Shown here one piece after another: positions 26,035 through 35,310 of a stretch of DNA of 64,000 nucleotides. Where the stretch lies: positions 186,001 to 250,000 of the forward strand of contig CAVUCK010000022.1 of NCBI GenBank assembly GCA_963739975.1, written 5' to 3'. Each line of letters starts with the position of its first letter. Position 1 is the first letter of the stretch. The stretch is from JALZMG01 sp963739975 (GTDB lineage Bacteria > Actinomycetota > Acidimicrobiia > Acidimicrobiales > Ilumatobacteraceae). Below the pieces are notes generated by a model. It saw only the letters and a list, made by a program, of their open reading frames with translations. It did no database searches and was not told the DNA's origin. A program made the position numbers and the translations under genes.

Positions 26035-27449
26035 ACGGCGACGAGTTCCGGACCCGCGGCCACGAGCTGGTCGACTGGATCGCCGACTACCTGGCGACGA
26101 TCGAGACCCGGCGCGTCTCGCCAGACGTCAAGCCGGGCGATGTCCGGGCGTTGCTGCCCGCCCACCCGCCGACGACCCCAGAACCGTGGGAGGCGGTGAT
26201 CGCCGATCTCGATCACGTCATCGCGCCGGGCCTCACGCACTGGCAGCACCCGAGCTTCTTCGCCTACTTCCCGGGCAACGGGTCCTACCCCTCGATCCTC
26301 GGGGAGCTGCTGTCGGCCGGGCTCGGAGTGCAGGGGATGAGCTGGGTCACGTCGCCGGCGTGCACCGAGCTGGAGACGCTCATGCTGGACTGGATGGTCG
26401 AGCTGCTCGACCTCCCGGCGGCGTTCCGCTCCGACAGTTCACGCGGTGGTGGCGTCATCCAGGGGTCGGCCAGCGAGGCGACGCTCGTTGCCATCCTCTC
26501 GGCGCGCTGGCGGGCGACCGGCGGCACGATCAACCATGACGGTGACACGTCACGGCTCGTGGCCTACGCCTCCGCCCAGGCCCACTCGAGCGTCGAGAAG
26601 GGGTTGCGCATCGCCGGCATCGGGCTCGACCGGCTGCGGACCGTGCCGCACGACGAGTCGTTCGCGATGCGCGCCGACGCGCTGGCCGACATGATCGCTG
26701 CTGATCGTGCCGCCGGCATGGTGCCGTTCTTCGTGTGCTCGTCGCACGGCACCACATCGTCGATGGCGTTCGATCCGACGGCGGCGCTGGCACCGATCTG
26801 CGCCGAGGTCGGCGCGTGGCTACACGTCGACGCGGCGATGAGCGGCATCGCCGCCCTGGTGCCGGAGCATCGCTGGGTCAACGCCGGCGTCGACCGCGCC
26901 GACAGCTACTGCACCAACCCGCACAAGTGGATGGGCGTCAACTTCGATTGCGACCTGTACCTGACCAGCGATCGGGTGTCGCTGCTCGGCGCGCTGAGCA
27001 TCCTCCCGGAGTACCTGCGGTCGGCGGCCGCCGAGACCGGCGCGGCCATCGACTACCGGGATTGGCAGGTCCCGTTGGGTCGCCGCTTCCGGGCGCTCAA
27101 GCTGTGGATGGCGCTGCGCCTCGACGGCGTGGCGGCGATGCAGGAGATGATCCGCCGCCACGTCGAGCTGGCCCAACGGCTGGCCGAGCTGGTGCGAGCC
27201 GACGAGCGCTTCGAGATCGTCGCCCCACACCCGTTGAACCTCGTCTGCCTCCGCCTCCGCGACGGCGACACCGACGAGCTGATCGAGCGGGCCAACGCGA
27301 CGGGCGAGGTGCTGTTCACGCGCACCGTGCTCGACGGCCACGTGGCCCTGCGCTTCTCGATCGGCACCCGCACCACCGAGTGGCGCCACGTCGAGCAGGC
27401 GTGGCGACTGCTCGGGAGCCTCGCCTCGCCCGCTACGGAACGAGCGTGA
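26031..27449 (+). CDS. pyridoxal-phosphate aromatic-L-amino-acid decarboxylase
   Basis: A 472-residue group II decarboxylase (AADC/tyrosine/tryptophan decarboxylase type). The PLP lysine is in NPHKWMGVNFDCD; the Asp contacting the pyridine nitrogen is in WLHVDAAMSG; the substrate-domain motif HPSFFAYFPGNGSYPSILGE is typical, as is SSHGTTSSMAFDP. It would make amines such as tryptamine, tyramine or phenylethylamine; specificity cannot be read. The GTG start overlaps the stop of the small membrane protein gene; the 3' end overlaps the convergent RTX gene by 17 bases. Confidence 0.92.
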   Translation: MNGDEFRTRGHELVDWIADYLATIETRRVSPDVKPGDVRALLPAHPPTTPEPWEAVIADLDHVIAPGLTHWQHPSFFAYFPGNGSYPSILGELLSAGLGVQGMSWVTSPACTELETLMLDWMVELLDLPAAFRSDSSRGGGVIQGSASEATLVAILSARWRATGGTINHDGDTSRLVAYASAQAHSSVEKGLRIAGIGLDRLRTVPHDESFAMRADALADMIAADRAAGMVPFFVCSSHGTTSSMAFDPTAALAPICAEVGAWLHVDAAMSGIAALVPEHRWVNAGVDRADSYCTNPHKWMGVNFDCDLYLTSDRVSLLGALSILPEYLRSAAAETGAAIDYRDWQVPLGRRFRALKLWMALRLDGVAAMQEMIRRHVELAQRLAELVRADERFEIVAPHPLNLVCLRLRDGDTDELIERANATGEVLFTRTVLDGHVALRFSIGTRTTEWRHVEQAWRLLGSLASPATERA

Positions 27450-30400
27450 GCAGGATCAGGTTGCCGGCGCCAGGTGTCGGCGTGACCGTGTCGTTCCCCT
27501 CCAGGCCGTTGACGGTCAGCTGGTCGAGCGTCGCATCAGCGCTGCTGATCCAGACGGCCGTCGGCAAGCCATCGACGCCGACCAGACCGCCATCGTCGAG
27601 GACCCCGATCACGTCGTCGCCGGCCGTGCCGTTGACGATTACTTGATCGACGACACCATCTGACGAGGCGCCGCCGAGGGCGGCGAGGTCGCCGATGACG
27701 GTGGTCAGGTCGGTGCCGGTGAGGTCGTTGACGGTGATCGTGTCGGAGCTGCCCCCGGCGTGCAGGTCGATCGTCTCGACGTCGTCGAGATCAAGCGTGA
27801 TCGCAGCGACGTCACGGGTGAAGCTGACCCGACCACCGTTGGCCGTCACGGCGAACTTCTCTCCAGCGTTGCTGCCGTTGAACACCAACCCGTCAGCACC
27901 AGGACCGCCCTCCACGACGTCGTTGCCGTCACCGGGATCCCACTGCACGGTGTCGGCGCCATCACCCAGCAACGCCACGTCGGCGCCTTGCTGACCGTCG
28001 ACGAAGTCGTCACCGGCCCCGCCCGTCAACACATCGGCACCATTGCCGCCGAGGATGACGTCGGCGTCGTCGCCGCCGTCGATGTCGAGCCTGGTCAACG
28101 AGGCCACGTTGCCGGTCGAAACGAACTGGTCGGTGCCCGCACCCAAGTCGACGTCGAGCGTCTCGATGCCGGCCAAGTTCACCGCGATCCCCGGCGTCGC
28201 CCCGTCGACGCGCACCTCCAGGCCGTTGGCCGTGGCGGAGATGACGTCAGGACCGGCCGTCCCGGCGAGCGTCGCCACATCGGCGCCACCCACGCTGTCG
28301 ACTCGGATCCCGTCGATCGGTGTGCCGTTGACCACCCGCACCTGAGCACCGCCCCCATCGATCGTGGCGGCGCCACCATCAGCACCGATCCGCGACCCCG
28401 GCCGGGCCAACACGGTGTCGACGGCGCCGTCATCGCCACCACCGAAGGCGGCGAGATCGCCGATGACGGTGGTCAGGTCGGTGCCGGTGAGGTCGTTGAC
28501 GGTGATCGTGTCGGAGCTGCCCCCGGCGCGCAGGTCGATCGTCTCGACGTCGTCGAGATCAAGCGTGATCGCAGCGACGTCACGGGTGAAGCTGACCCGA
28601 CCACCGTTGGCCGTCACGGCGAACTTCTCTCCAGCGTTGCTGCCGTTGAACACCAACCCGTCAGCACCAGGACCGCCCTCCACGACGTCGTTGCCGTCAC
28701 CGGGATCCCACTGCACGGTGTCGGCGCCATCACCCAGCAACGCCACGTCGGCGCCTTGCTGACCGTCGACGAAGTCGTCACCGGCCCCGCCCGTCAACAC
28801 ATCGGCACCATTGCCGCCGAGGATGACGTCGGCGTCGTCGCCGCCGTCGATGTCGAGCCTGGTCAACGAGGCCACGTTGCCGGTCGAAACGAACTGGTCG
28901 GTGCCCGCACCCAAGTCGACGTCGAGCGTCTCGATGCCGGCCAAGTTCACCGCGATCCCCGGCGTCGCCCCGTCGACGCGCACCTCCAGGCCGTTGGCCG
29001 TGGCGGAGATGACGTCAGGACCGGCCGTCCCGGCGAGCGTCGCCACATCGGCGCCACCCACGCTGTCGACTCGGATCCCGTCGATCGGTGTGCCGTTGAC
29101 CACCCGCACCTGAGCACCGCCCCCATCGATCGTGGCGGCGCCACCATCAGCACCGATCCGCGACCCCGGCCGGGCCAACACGGTGTCGACGGCGCCGTCA
29201 TCGCCACCACCGAAGGCGGCGAGATCGCCGATGACGGTGGTCAGGTCGGTGCCGGTGAGGTCGTTGACGTTGATCGTGTCGGAGCTGCCCCCGGCGCGCA
29301 GGTCGATCGTCTCGACGTCGTCGAGATCAAGCGTGATCGCAGCGACGTCACGGGTGAAGCTGACCCGACCACCGTTGGCCGTCACGGCGAACTTCTCTCC
29401 AGCGTTGCTGCCGTTGAACACCAACCCGTCAGCACCAGGACCGCCCTCCACGACGTCGTTGCCGTCACCGGGATCCCACTGCACGGTGTCGGCGCCATCA
29501 CCCAGCAACGCCACGTCGGCGCCTTGCTGACCGTCGACGAAGTCGTCACCGGCCCCGCCCGTCAACACATCGGCACCATTGCCGCCGAGGATGACGTCGG
29601 CGTCGTCGCCGCCGTCGATGTCGAGCCTGGTCAACGAGGCCACGTTGCCGGTCGAAACGAACTGGTCGGTGCCCGCACCCAAGTCGACGTCGAGCGTCTC
29701 GATGCCGGCCAAGTTCACCGCGATCCCCGGCGTCGCCCCGTCGACGCGCACCTCCAGGCCGTTGGCCGTGGCGGAGATGACGTCAGGACCGGCCGTCCCG
29801 GCGAGCGTCGCCACATCGGCGCCACCCACGCTGTCGACTCGGATCCCGTCGATCGGTGTGCCGTTGACCACCCGCACCTGAGCACCGCCCCCATCGATCG
29901 TGGCGGCGCCACCATCAGCACCGATCCGCGACCCCGGCCGGGCCAACACGGTGTCGACGGCGCCGTCATCACCACCACCGAAGGCGGCGAGATCGCCGAT
30001 GACGGTGGTCAGGTCGGTGCCGGTGAGGTCGTTGACGTTGACCGTGTCGGAGCTGCCCCCGGCGCGCAGGTCGATCGTCTCGACGTCGTCGAGATCGACC
30101 GTCACCGTGGCCACGTCACGGGTGAAGCTGACCCGGCCACCGTTGGCGGTGGCCGCGAACTTCTCCGGGGCGTTGTTGCCGTTGAACACCATGGCGTCGG
30201 CCCCAGGACCGCCCTCCACGACATCGCTGCTGTCACCGGCATCCCACTGGAACACATCGGCGCCATCATCCAGCAGCACCGCGTCGGCACCCTGCTGACC
30301 GTCGACGAAATCGTCACCGACCCCACCATCCAACCGATCCGCACCATTGCCGCCGAGGATCGTGTCGTTCCCCGCTCCGCCGTTCAGTTGGGTCTTCTCG

Positions 30401-30774
30401 GTGTCCGTGAAACCACCGTTGACATGGTTGACCGCCAGCGTGTCGTCGCCTCCCAATCCGTCGACGACGATGGCGCTGAACCGCCGTCGGTCGAAGTTGA
30501 ACTCGGCGCTCCCGTTGGCTCCCACGTCGATCTCGAGGATGTTCGGATCGCCGGCTCGCAGTCGGAGTGAGATGACTTCGGCGTTCGCCGTGCCGGTCAC
30601 CGTCACGACGTCGTTCCGCAGCCTGGCCTTCACGGACGCCGCAGCATCGGCGTCCTGGGCGAGGGCAAGGACCGCGGCGATGGCGGTCCCGCCGAACGCG
30701 GCCGTCCGGAGCACTCGCCGTCGGACCGCCGTCCGGTGGTCGCCGAACGCGCTCGTGCATGCCTGGTCGTGCAT
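27433..30774 (-). CDS. exported RTX-like calcium-binding repeat protein
   Basis: A 1113-residue protein. The N-terminal VRRRVLRTAAFGG with a following hydrophobic core ending DADAAA resembles a twin-arginine signal. The rest consists of a 256-residue unit repeated: three nearly identical copies and one diverged partial copy at the N-terminal side. Each unit holds a block of GGxGxD-type nonapeptides (LGGNGADVLTGGAGDDFVDG, then GDGADTV and GGPGADG) expected to bind calcium in a beta-roll, and a longer beta-rich spacer. An AGGAGA site lies six bases before the ATG. Surface adhesin or matrix protein is likely; there is no enzyme domain. Confidence 0.87.
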   Translation of the reverse strand: MHDQACTSAFGDHRTAVRRRVLRTAAFGGTAIAAVLALAQDADAAASVKARLRNDVVTVTGTANAEVISLRLRAGDPNILEIDVGANGSAEFNFDRRRFSAIVVDGLGGDDTLAVNHVNGGFTDTEKTQLNGGAGNDTILGGNGADRLDGGVGDDFVDGQQGADAVLLDDGADVFQWDAGDSSDVVEGGPGADAMVFNGNNAPEKFAATANGGRVSFTRDVATVTVDLDDVETIDLRAGGSSDTVNVNDLTGTDLTTVIGDLAAFGGGDDGAVDTVLARPGSRIGADGGAATIDGGGAQVRVVNGTPIDGIRVDSVGGADVATLAGTAGPDVISATANGLEVRVDGATPGIAVNLAGIETLDVDLGAGTDQFVSTGNVASLTRLDIDGGDDADVILGGNGADVLTGGAGDDFVDGQQGADVALLGDGADTVQWDPGDGNDVVEGGPGADGLVFNGSNAGEKFAVTANGGRVSFTRDVAAITLDLDDVETIDLRAGGSSDTINVNDLTGTDLTTVIGDLAAFGGGDDGAVDTVLARPGSRIGADGGAATIDGGGAQVRVVNGTPIDGIRVDSVGGADVATLAGTAGPDVISATANGLEVRVDGATPGIAVNLAGIETLDVDLGAGTDQFVSTGNVASLTRLDIDGGDDADVILGGNGADVLTGGAGDDFVDGQQGADVALLGDGADTVQWDPGDGNDVVEGGPGADGLVFNGSNAGEKFAVTANGGRVSFTRDVAAITLDLDDVETIDLRAGGSSDTITVNDLTGTDLTTVIGDLAAFGGGDDGAVDTVLARPGSRIGADGGAATIDGGGAQVRVVNGTPIDGIRVDSVGGADVATLAGTAGPDVISATANGLEVRVDGATPGIAVNLAGIETLDVDLGAGTDQFVSTGNVASLTRLDIDGGDDADVILGGNGADVLTGGAGDDFVDGQQGADVALLGDGADTVQWDPGDGNDVVEGGPGADGLVFNGSNAGEKFAVTANGGRVSFTRDVAAITLDLDDVETIDLHAGGSSDTITVNDLTGTDLTTVIGDLAALGGASSDGVVDQVIVNGTAGDDVIGVLDDGGLVGVDGLPTAVWISSADATLDQLTVNGLEGNDTVTPTPGAGNLILLTLVP
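27678..30362 (-). repeat. 768-bp tandem repeats inside the RTX-like gene
   Basis: Units 27678-28445, 28446-29213 and 29214-29981 differ by only a few bases each; a fourth, 29982 to about 30362, covers half a unit and is clearly diverged. 768 is a multiple of three, so gains or losses keep the frame. Near identity over 2.3 kb points to recent duplication or gene conversion, and is a place where short-read assembly may miscount copies. Confidence 0.95.
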
Positions 30775-30953
30775 TGCTGCTTCTCCTCATCTGACCTCGG
30801 TGGCGAGCGCGACCGAGCCGGCAGATGGCTGCGCCGAATCGGTCGATCGCGCATCGCGCCGGTGTTGCGAGGAGTGTGCGCTTCGGCCGCGGCAGGTGCA
30901 TCCGTACTCGGTACGGATATCGATCGGGGATGGGGCCGAGCTGGGTGGCGAGG

Positions 30954-31640
30954 TCAGCCTGGACCGGGGCCGACTGCGAGCCGACCGAGCAGGTCGACCA
31001 GCAAGTGGGCGGTCGCACCCCAGACGGTCTCGTCGTCGAGCTCGAAGAAGTGCAGCAGGCGGTCGGTCGGCGTGCGCCCCCACCGCTCGCTTCGGTAGGT
31101 CGCCGGGCGGACCAGCTCGGCCAGCGGGAGCCAGAGCACCCGCTCGACCTCCGGGCTGGCCGGGGTCAGCGGCAGGATCCCTGGCAGTCGGGCGACGAGC
31201 GGAACGATGTAGCTGCGGCTGACCACCGTGTTGAGGTGCCCGAGCTCGCCGATCAGCTCGACCGCTGCCGGTGCGAGCCCCACCTCCTCCCACGCCTCGC
31301 GGCGGGCGGCGTCGGCCGGCGTCTCGCCGGGGTCGATGCGGCCCCCGGGGAAGCTGATCTCGCCCTTGTGGTTGCGAAGGTCCCACGACCGCCGGGTCAG
31401 CAGCACCTCGGCGCCGGTGGCGCCATCGGCCAGCGCGATCAGCACGGCCGAGGGGCGGGCTCCGGGGAACGCCGGCGCCAGCGGCCGGCCGGGCGGCGCG
31501 TCGGTGAGCGCGGCGACGATGTCGTCGACCGTGACGGTCAGCGGGTGGGCAGCCGGTGCGGCCAGCTCGCCCGGCGACCACACCGCTGGCCGGGGGATGA
31601 TCTGGCGGCCGCCGGAACGCCGGGCGGCCGGTTCAGTCAC
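30954..31640 (-). CDS. NUDIX hydrolase (CoA pyrophosphatase-like)
   Basis: A 228-residue protein with a perfect Nudix box, G100-x5-E106-x7-R114-E-x2-EEVG, preceded by WDLRNHKGEISFPGG as in CoA diphosphatases of the NudL/YeaB type. It would split CoA or another nucleoside diphosphate linked to a second group. The GTG at 31640 overlaps the end of the small gene before it (31633-31812), so the two are co-translated. The 179-base gap to the RTX gene (30775-30953) holds no feature I can support beyond the RTX ribosome site. Confidence 0.9.
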   Translation of the reverse strand: MTEPAARRSGGRQIIPRPAVWSPGELAAPAAHPLTVTVDDIVAALTDAPPGRPLAPAFPGARPSAVLIALADGATGAEVLLTRRSWDLRNHKGEISFPGGRIDPGETPADAARREAWEEVGLAPAAVELIGELGHLNTVVSRSYIVPLVARLPGILPLTPASPEVERVLWLPLAELVRPATYRSERWGRTPTDRLLHFFELDDETVWGATAHLLVDLLGRLAVGPGPG

Positions 31641-31812
31641 CGGTGGGTGTGCTCGGGCTCCAGCCGCTCGACGCCAGCTCCTGCAGCACCTCGGCCAGCC
31701 CCGCCGTCTTCAGGTTGGCCAGCACCCGGCCGGGCGCCTCTTCGCCGAGCTCGAACTGCTCCCACGCGGCGATCAGCTTGGTCAGGTCCGGGGCCGGCCG
31801 GTCGAACGCCAT
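31633..31812 (-). CDS. small conserved-looking protein upstream of NUDIX hydrolase
   Basis: A 59-residue soluble protein opening MAFDRPAPDLTKLI, alpha-helical and acidic. The ATG at 31812 is picked by TAGCCT seven bases upstream; a longer frame passes through repeats. It overlaps the NUDIX start by eight bases. No domain is recognised; the tight coupling suggests a partner of the hydrolase, which is inference. Confidence 0.55.
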   Translation of the reverse strand: MAFDRPAPDLTKLIAAWEQFELGEEAPGRVLANLKTAGLAEVLQELASSGWSPSTPTGD

Positions 31813-31819
31813 GGTCGGA

Positions 31820-31825
31820 AGGCTA
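31820..31825 (-). promoter_or_regulatory. -10 element of the small gene/NUDIX operon (leaderless)
   Basis: Minus-strand TAGCCT, 7 bases before the ATG at 31812. Confidence 0.45.
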
Positions 31826-31832
31826 GGACTCA

Positions 31833-31885
31833 TTGGTGCACCCTGTCGATGTGCGACACGACCCCGGCGTGTTGGGGTGCACCAA
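31833..31885. repeat. intergenic inverted repeat, family F
   Basis: Outer arms TTGGTGCACCC (31833-31843) and GGGTGCACCAA (31875-31885) are perfect; an inner hairpin TGTCG-ATGTG-CGACA follows the left arm. It lies 20 bases upstream of the small gene start. Confidence 0.75.
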
Positions 31886-31904
31886 CGAGTCGAAGCACCG
31901 TGTC

Positions 31905-31937
31905 GACGGTTCGCTCGCTCGAAGACTCGCTCGCTCA
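31905..31937 (-). repeat. GAGCGAGCG-type repeat overlapping a stop codon
   Basis: Read on the minus strand: GAGTGAGCGAGCGAGTCTTC then GAGCGAGCGAACC. It includes the stop codon of the membrane protein gene (31935-31937). The words GAGTCTTCGA and CGAGCGA also form the 38-bp tandem repeat at 59501-59614, which likewise includes a stop codon. Confidence 0.6.
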
Positions 31938-32399
31938 CTCGCGATCACGGCGATCGCGGACGAATTTCGCCGCCTGGCCGGCCAACCGTCCGGCGCCGCG
32001 ACCGATCGCCTCGCTGCGGTCGACCGGTGGACCCGTGCCCTTCGGCGCCTGGGCGGCGAACGACGAGTTCCACCACACCACGAGGAGCACGACGGCGACG
32101 GCGATCATCGTGACCCGGTTGGTGTTGTCGACGGGCAGGCCCGGGATGGCGGCGGCAGCCACGAGCGCACCGATCACGACGAGGTCGAGGATGCGGTGGG
32201 TCCGCCGGTCGAAGGTCCGGAACGCCCCGGCCGGGCCGTCGACCAGGGCGGCGTTGATCACGATGACCCCGCCGAGGATCGAGGGCACCGCCGGCTCCGG
32301 GCTCTGCAGCCCGATGGCGATGAGCACCAGCCCGATCAGGTACTCGGCGATCTGGTGCAGCCAGAACGGCCGCAGCATCCGCTCGTCACGTCCCGCCAT
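31935..32399 (-). CDS. integral membrane protein of unknown function
   Basis: About 154 residues from ATG 32399 (a second ATG is seven codons in). Hydrophobic helices are seen at IAEYLIGLVLIAIGL, SILGGVIVINAALV, ILDLVVIGALVAAAAI and MIAVAVVLLVVWW, giving about four membrane passes, with a basic cytoplasmic tail (GQAAKFVRDRRDRE). No family recognised. Behind groEL and its terminator, so probably its own unit. Confidence 0.6.
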   Translation of the reverse strand: MAGRDERMLRPFWLHQIAEYLIGLVLIAIGLQSPEPAVPSILGGVIVINAALVDGPAGAFRTFDRRTHRILDLVVIGALVAAAAIPGLPVDNTNRVTMIAVAVVLLVVWWNSSFAAQAPKGTGPPVDRSEAIGRGAGRLAGQAAKFVRDRRDRE

Positions 32400-32429
32400 C
32401 GCCCGCCATGCAACCACGCCGCGCCGGGA

Positions 32430-32464
32430 TTGCGTCACAACCGGGCTGCCGGGAGGTGACGCAA
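32430..32464. repeat. intergenic inverted repeat, family G
   Basis: Arms TTGCGTCAC (32430-32438) and GTGACGCAA (32456-32464) are perfect, with partial pairing outward (GCGCCGGGA against ACCCGCGC). Confidence 0.6.
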
Positions 32465-32481
32465 ACCCGCGCTCAGACGCA

Positions 32482-32513
32482 GAGGGAGCCGGGCCCGCAG
32501 GCCCGGCTCCCTC
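32482..32513. terminator. perfect GC hairpin downstream of groEL
   Basis: 14-bp stem GAGGGAGCCGGGCC / GGCCCGGCTCCCTC with loop CGCA. It follows, in minus-strand order, the groEL terminator at 32549-32569. No U-tract. Confidence 0.55.
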
Positions 32514-32548
32514 GTCAGAAGATGCCCCCGGTCTTCTTCGGGGGGTTC

Positions 32549-32569
32549 ACGGGGGGCGGAGCCCCCCGT
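32549..32569. terminator. groESL terminator hairpin
   Basis: Stem ACGGGGGG/CCCCCCGT with a CGGAG loop, four bases beyond the groEL stop (32574). Preceded on the plus strand by CTTCGGGGGGTTC, the same arrangement as behind guaA. Confidence 0.7.
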
Positions 32570-32573
32570 GTGA

Positions 32574-34210
<1,637 letters not shown>

Positions 34211-34211
<1 letters not shown>

Positions 34212-34501
34212 CAGCCCACCACCGCGAGGACGTCGCGGCTGGAGAGGATGAGCAGGTCCTCGCCGTCGATGGTGACCTCGGTGCCGCCGTACTTGCTGTA
34301 CAGGACGGTCTGGCCGACCTCGACGTCGAGGGGGATCAGCTCGCCGGAGCTCTCGGCGCGCTTGCCGGGGCCGACGGCGAGCACCTTGCCCTGCTGCGGC
34401 TTCTCCTTGGCGGTGTCGGGGATGACGAGACCGGACGCGGTGGTCTGCTCGGCTTCGTTGGGCTGGACGACGATGCGGTCATCGAGCGGCTTCAGTGCCA
34501 T
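34211..34501 (-). CDS. groES: co-chaperonin GroES (Hsp10)
   Basis: A 96-residue lid of the GroEL chamber. It has the start LKPLDDRIVVQPNEAE, the mobile loop QTTASGLVIPDTAKEKPQ, and the usual end YGGTEVTIDGEDLLIL. It has one of the few clear ribosome sites here, GGAGG ten bases before the ATG, so its mRNA has a real leader, unlike most neighbours. Confidence 0.98.
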
Positions 34502-34543
34502 GTTGTGCGTGCCTCCATTGGCGGTGACGTGGATCGGGGCCGA

Positions 34544-34570
34544 TTAGCACTCGGCCGATGCGACTGCCAA
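34544..34570. promoter_or_regulatory. CIRCE element 1 (HrcA operator) of groESL
   Basis: TTAGCACTC (34544-34552), nine bases, then GACTGCCAA (34562-34570): one perfect half-site, and the other matches GAGTGCTAA at 7 of 9. It overlaps the transcription start zone. Confidence 0.85.
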
Positions 34571-34599
34571 TCGTACGACACGCCCCCGGCCGTTAGCAA
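34570..34599 (-). promoter_or_regulatory. groESL promoter between two CIRCE elements
   Basis: Minus-strand -35 TTGCTA (34594-34599), 18-base spacer, -10 TACGAT (34570-34575). Both hexamers touch a CIRCE element, so HrcA bound at either should block RNA polymerase. Confidence 0.75.
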
Positions 34600-34619
34600 C
34601 CGGCACCGGAGAGTGCTAA
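34593..34619. promoter_or_regulatory. CIRCE element 2 (HrcA operator) of groESL
   Basis: TTAGCAACC (34593-34601), nine bases, GAGTGCTAA (34611-34619): here the second half is perfect and the first matches 7 of 9. It covers the -35 box. Confidence 0.85.
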
Positions 34620-34627
34620 CGGGCAAT

Positions 34628-34692
34628 CCATCCGAGGGTTTCGGCGCACCCGAGGGCTTCCGTGCCGGACGGGGGGCCGGAAACCCTCCGAT
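34628..34692. repeat. family A palindrome, truncated
   Basis: Starts CCATCCGAGGGTTT with a second GAGGGCTT copy and returns with GGAAACCCTCCGAT, ending in the maf stop codon (34692). The right outer half-copy seen in full elements is missing. Confidence 0.75.
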
Positions 34693-35270
34693 CAGCCCGG
34701 GCTCCACACGTCGCGACGTCGGAGCATCGCCGCCACGGTCGTCAGCGGGAGGCCGATCACGTTGCTCACACTTCCTCGGACCCCCTCGACGAGCACGGCA
34801 CCGGCGCCCTGGATGGCGTAGGCGCCGGCCTTGTCGAACGGCTCGCCGGTGTCGAGGTACCACCGCAGGGCGCCGAGCGTGATCGGAGCCATGGTCACCA
34901 GGGTCGTCACGACGGCGACGTCCTCGTGGCCGGCGGTGCGCAGCGCCACCCCGGTGTGCACCCGATGGGTGCGTCCGGACAGACGGCGCAGCATGCGGGT
35001 GGCGTCGTCGGCGTCGCGCGGCTGGCCGAACACCTCGCCGTCGCAGTCGACGATGGTGTCGGCGGCGAGCGTCGGCGTGTGGTCCACGGCGCGGGCCTTG
35101 GTCGTCGCCAGCCGGCGGACGAGGTCGAGCGGTCGCTCCCCCGGCCGCGGCGTCTCATCCACGTCGGGCGGCACGACGTCGAACGGCACCCCGAGCTGGG
35201 TCAGCAGGTCGCGCCGGCGCGGCGACCCCGACGCCAGCACCAACCGGTTCTCCTGAGGATCCGGGGTCAT
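34692..35270 (-). CDS. maf: Maf-family nucleoside-triphosphate pyrophosphatase
   Basis: A 192-residue house-cleaning enzyme that hydrolyses modified or canonical (d)NTPs to monophosphates. It starts with the family motif LVLASGSPRRRDLLTQLG, followed by DETP, the KARAV lysine motif, AADTIVDCDGEVFGQP and the C-terminal AGAYAIQGAGAVLVEGVRGS loop. Formerly called a septum inhibitor. The family C arm at 35278 lies right upstream; no clear ribosome site. Confidence 0.95.
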   Translation of the reverse strand: MTPDPQENRLVLASGSPRRRDLLTQLGVPFDVVPPDVDETPRPGERPLDLVRRLATTKARAVDHTPTLAADTIVDCDGEVFGQPRDADDATRMLRRLSGRTHRVHTGVALRTAGHEDVAVVTTLVTMAPITLGALRWYLDTGEPFDKAGAYAIQGAGAVLVEGVRGSVSNVIGLPLTTVAAMLRRRDVWSPG

Positions 35271-35277
35271 CGTTGAC

Positions 35278-35298
35278 CCCTGAAAACGATTGAGAACC
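35278..35298. repeat. solitary family C arm
   Basis: CCCTGAAAACGATTGAGAAC plus C differs at one base from the arm at 1810-1830. No partner arm is found nearby. It lies in the 40-base gap between the maf start and the MpaB-like stop (35311). Confidence 0.8.
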
Positions 35299-35310
35299 GG
35301 ATTGGGGGCC

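Noticed and set aside
27678..30362. CRISPR-like direct repeats
   Set aside because: Units are 768 bp, contiguous, coding and in frame; no spacers and no cas genes.
27760..30570. A long plus-strand open frame (over 900 codons) opposite the RTX-like gene
   Set aside because: It mirrors the 768-bp repeats, has no protein-like motifs, and is explained by GC-rich codon bias of the minus-strand gene.
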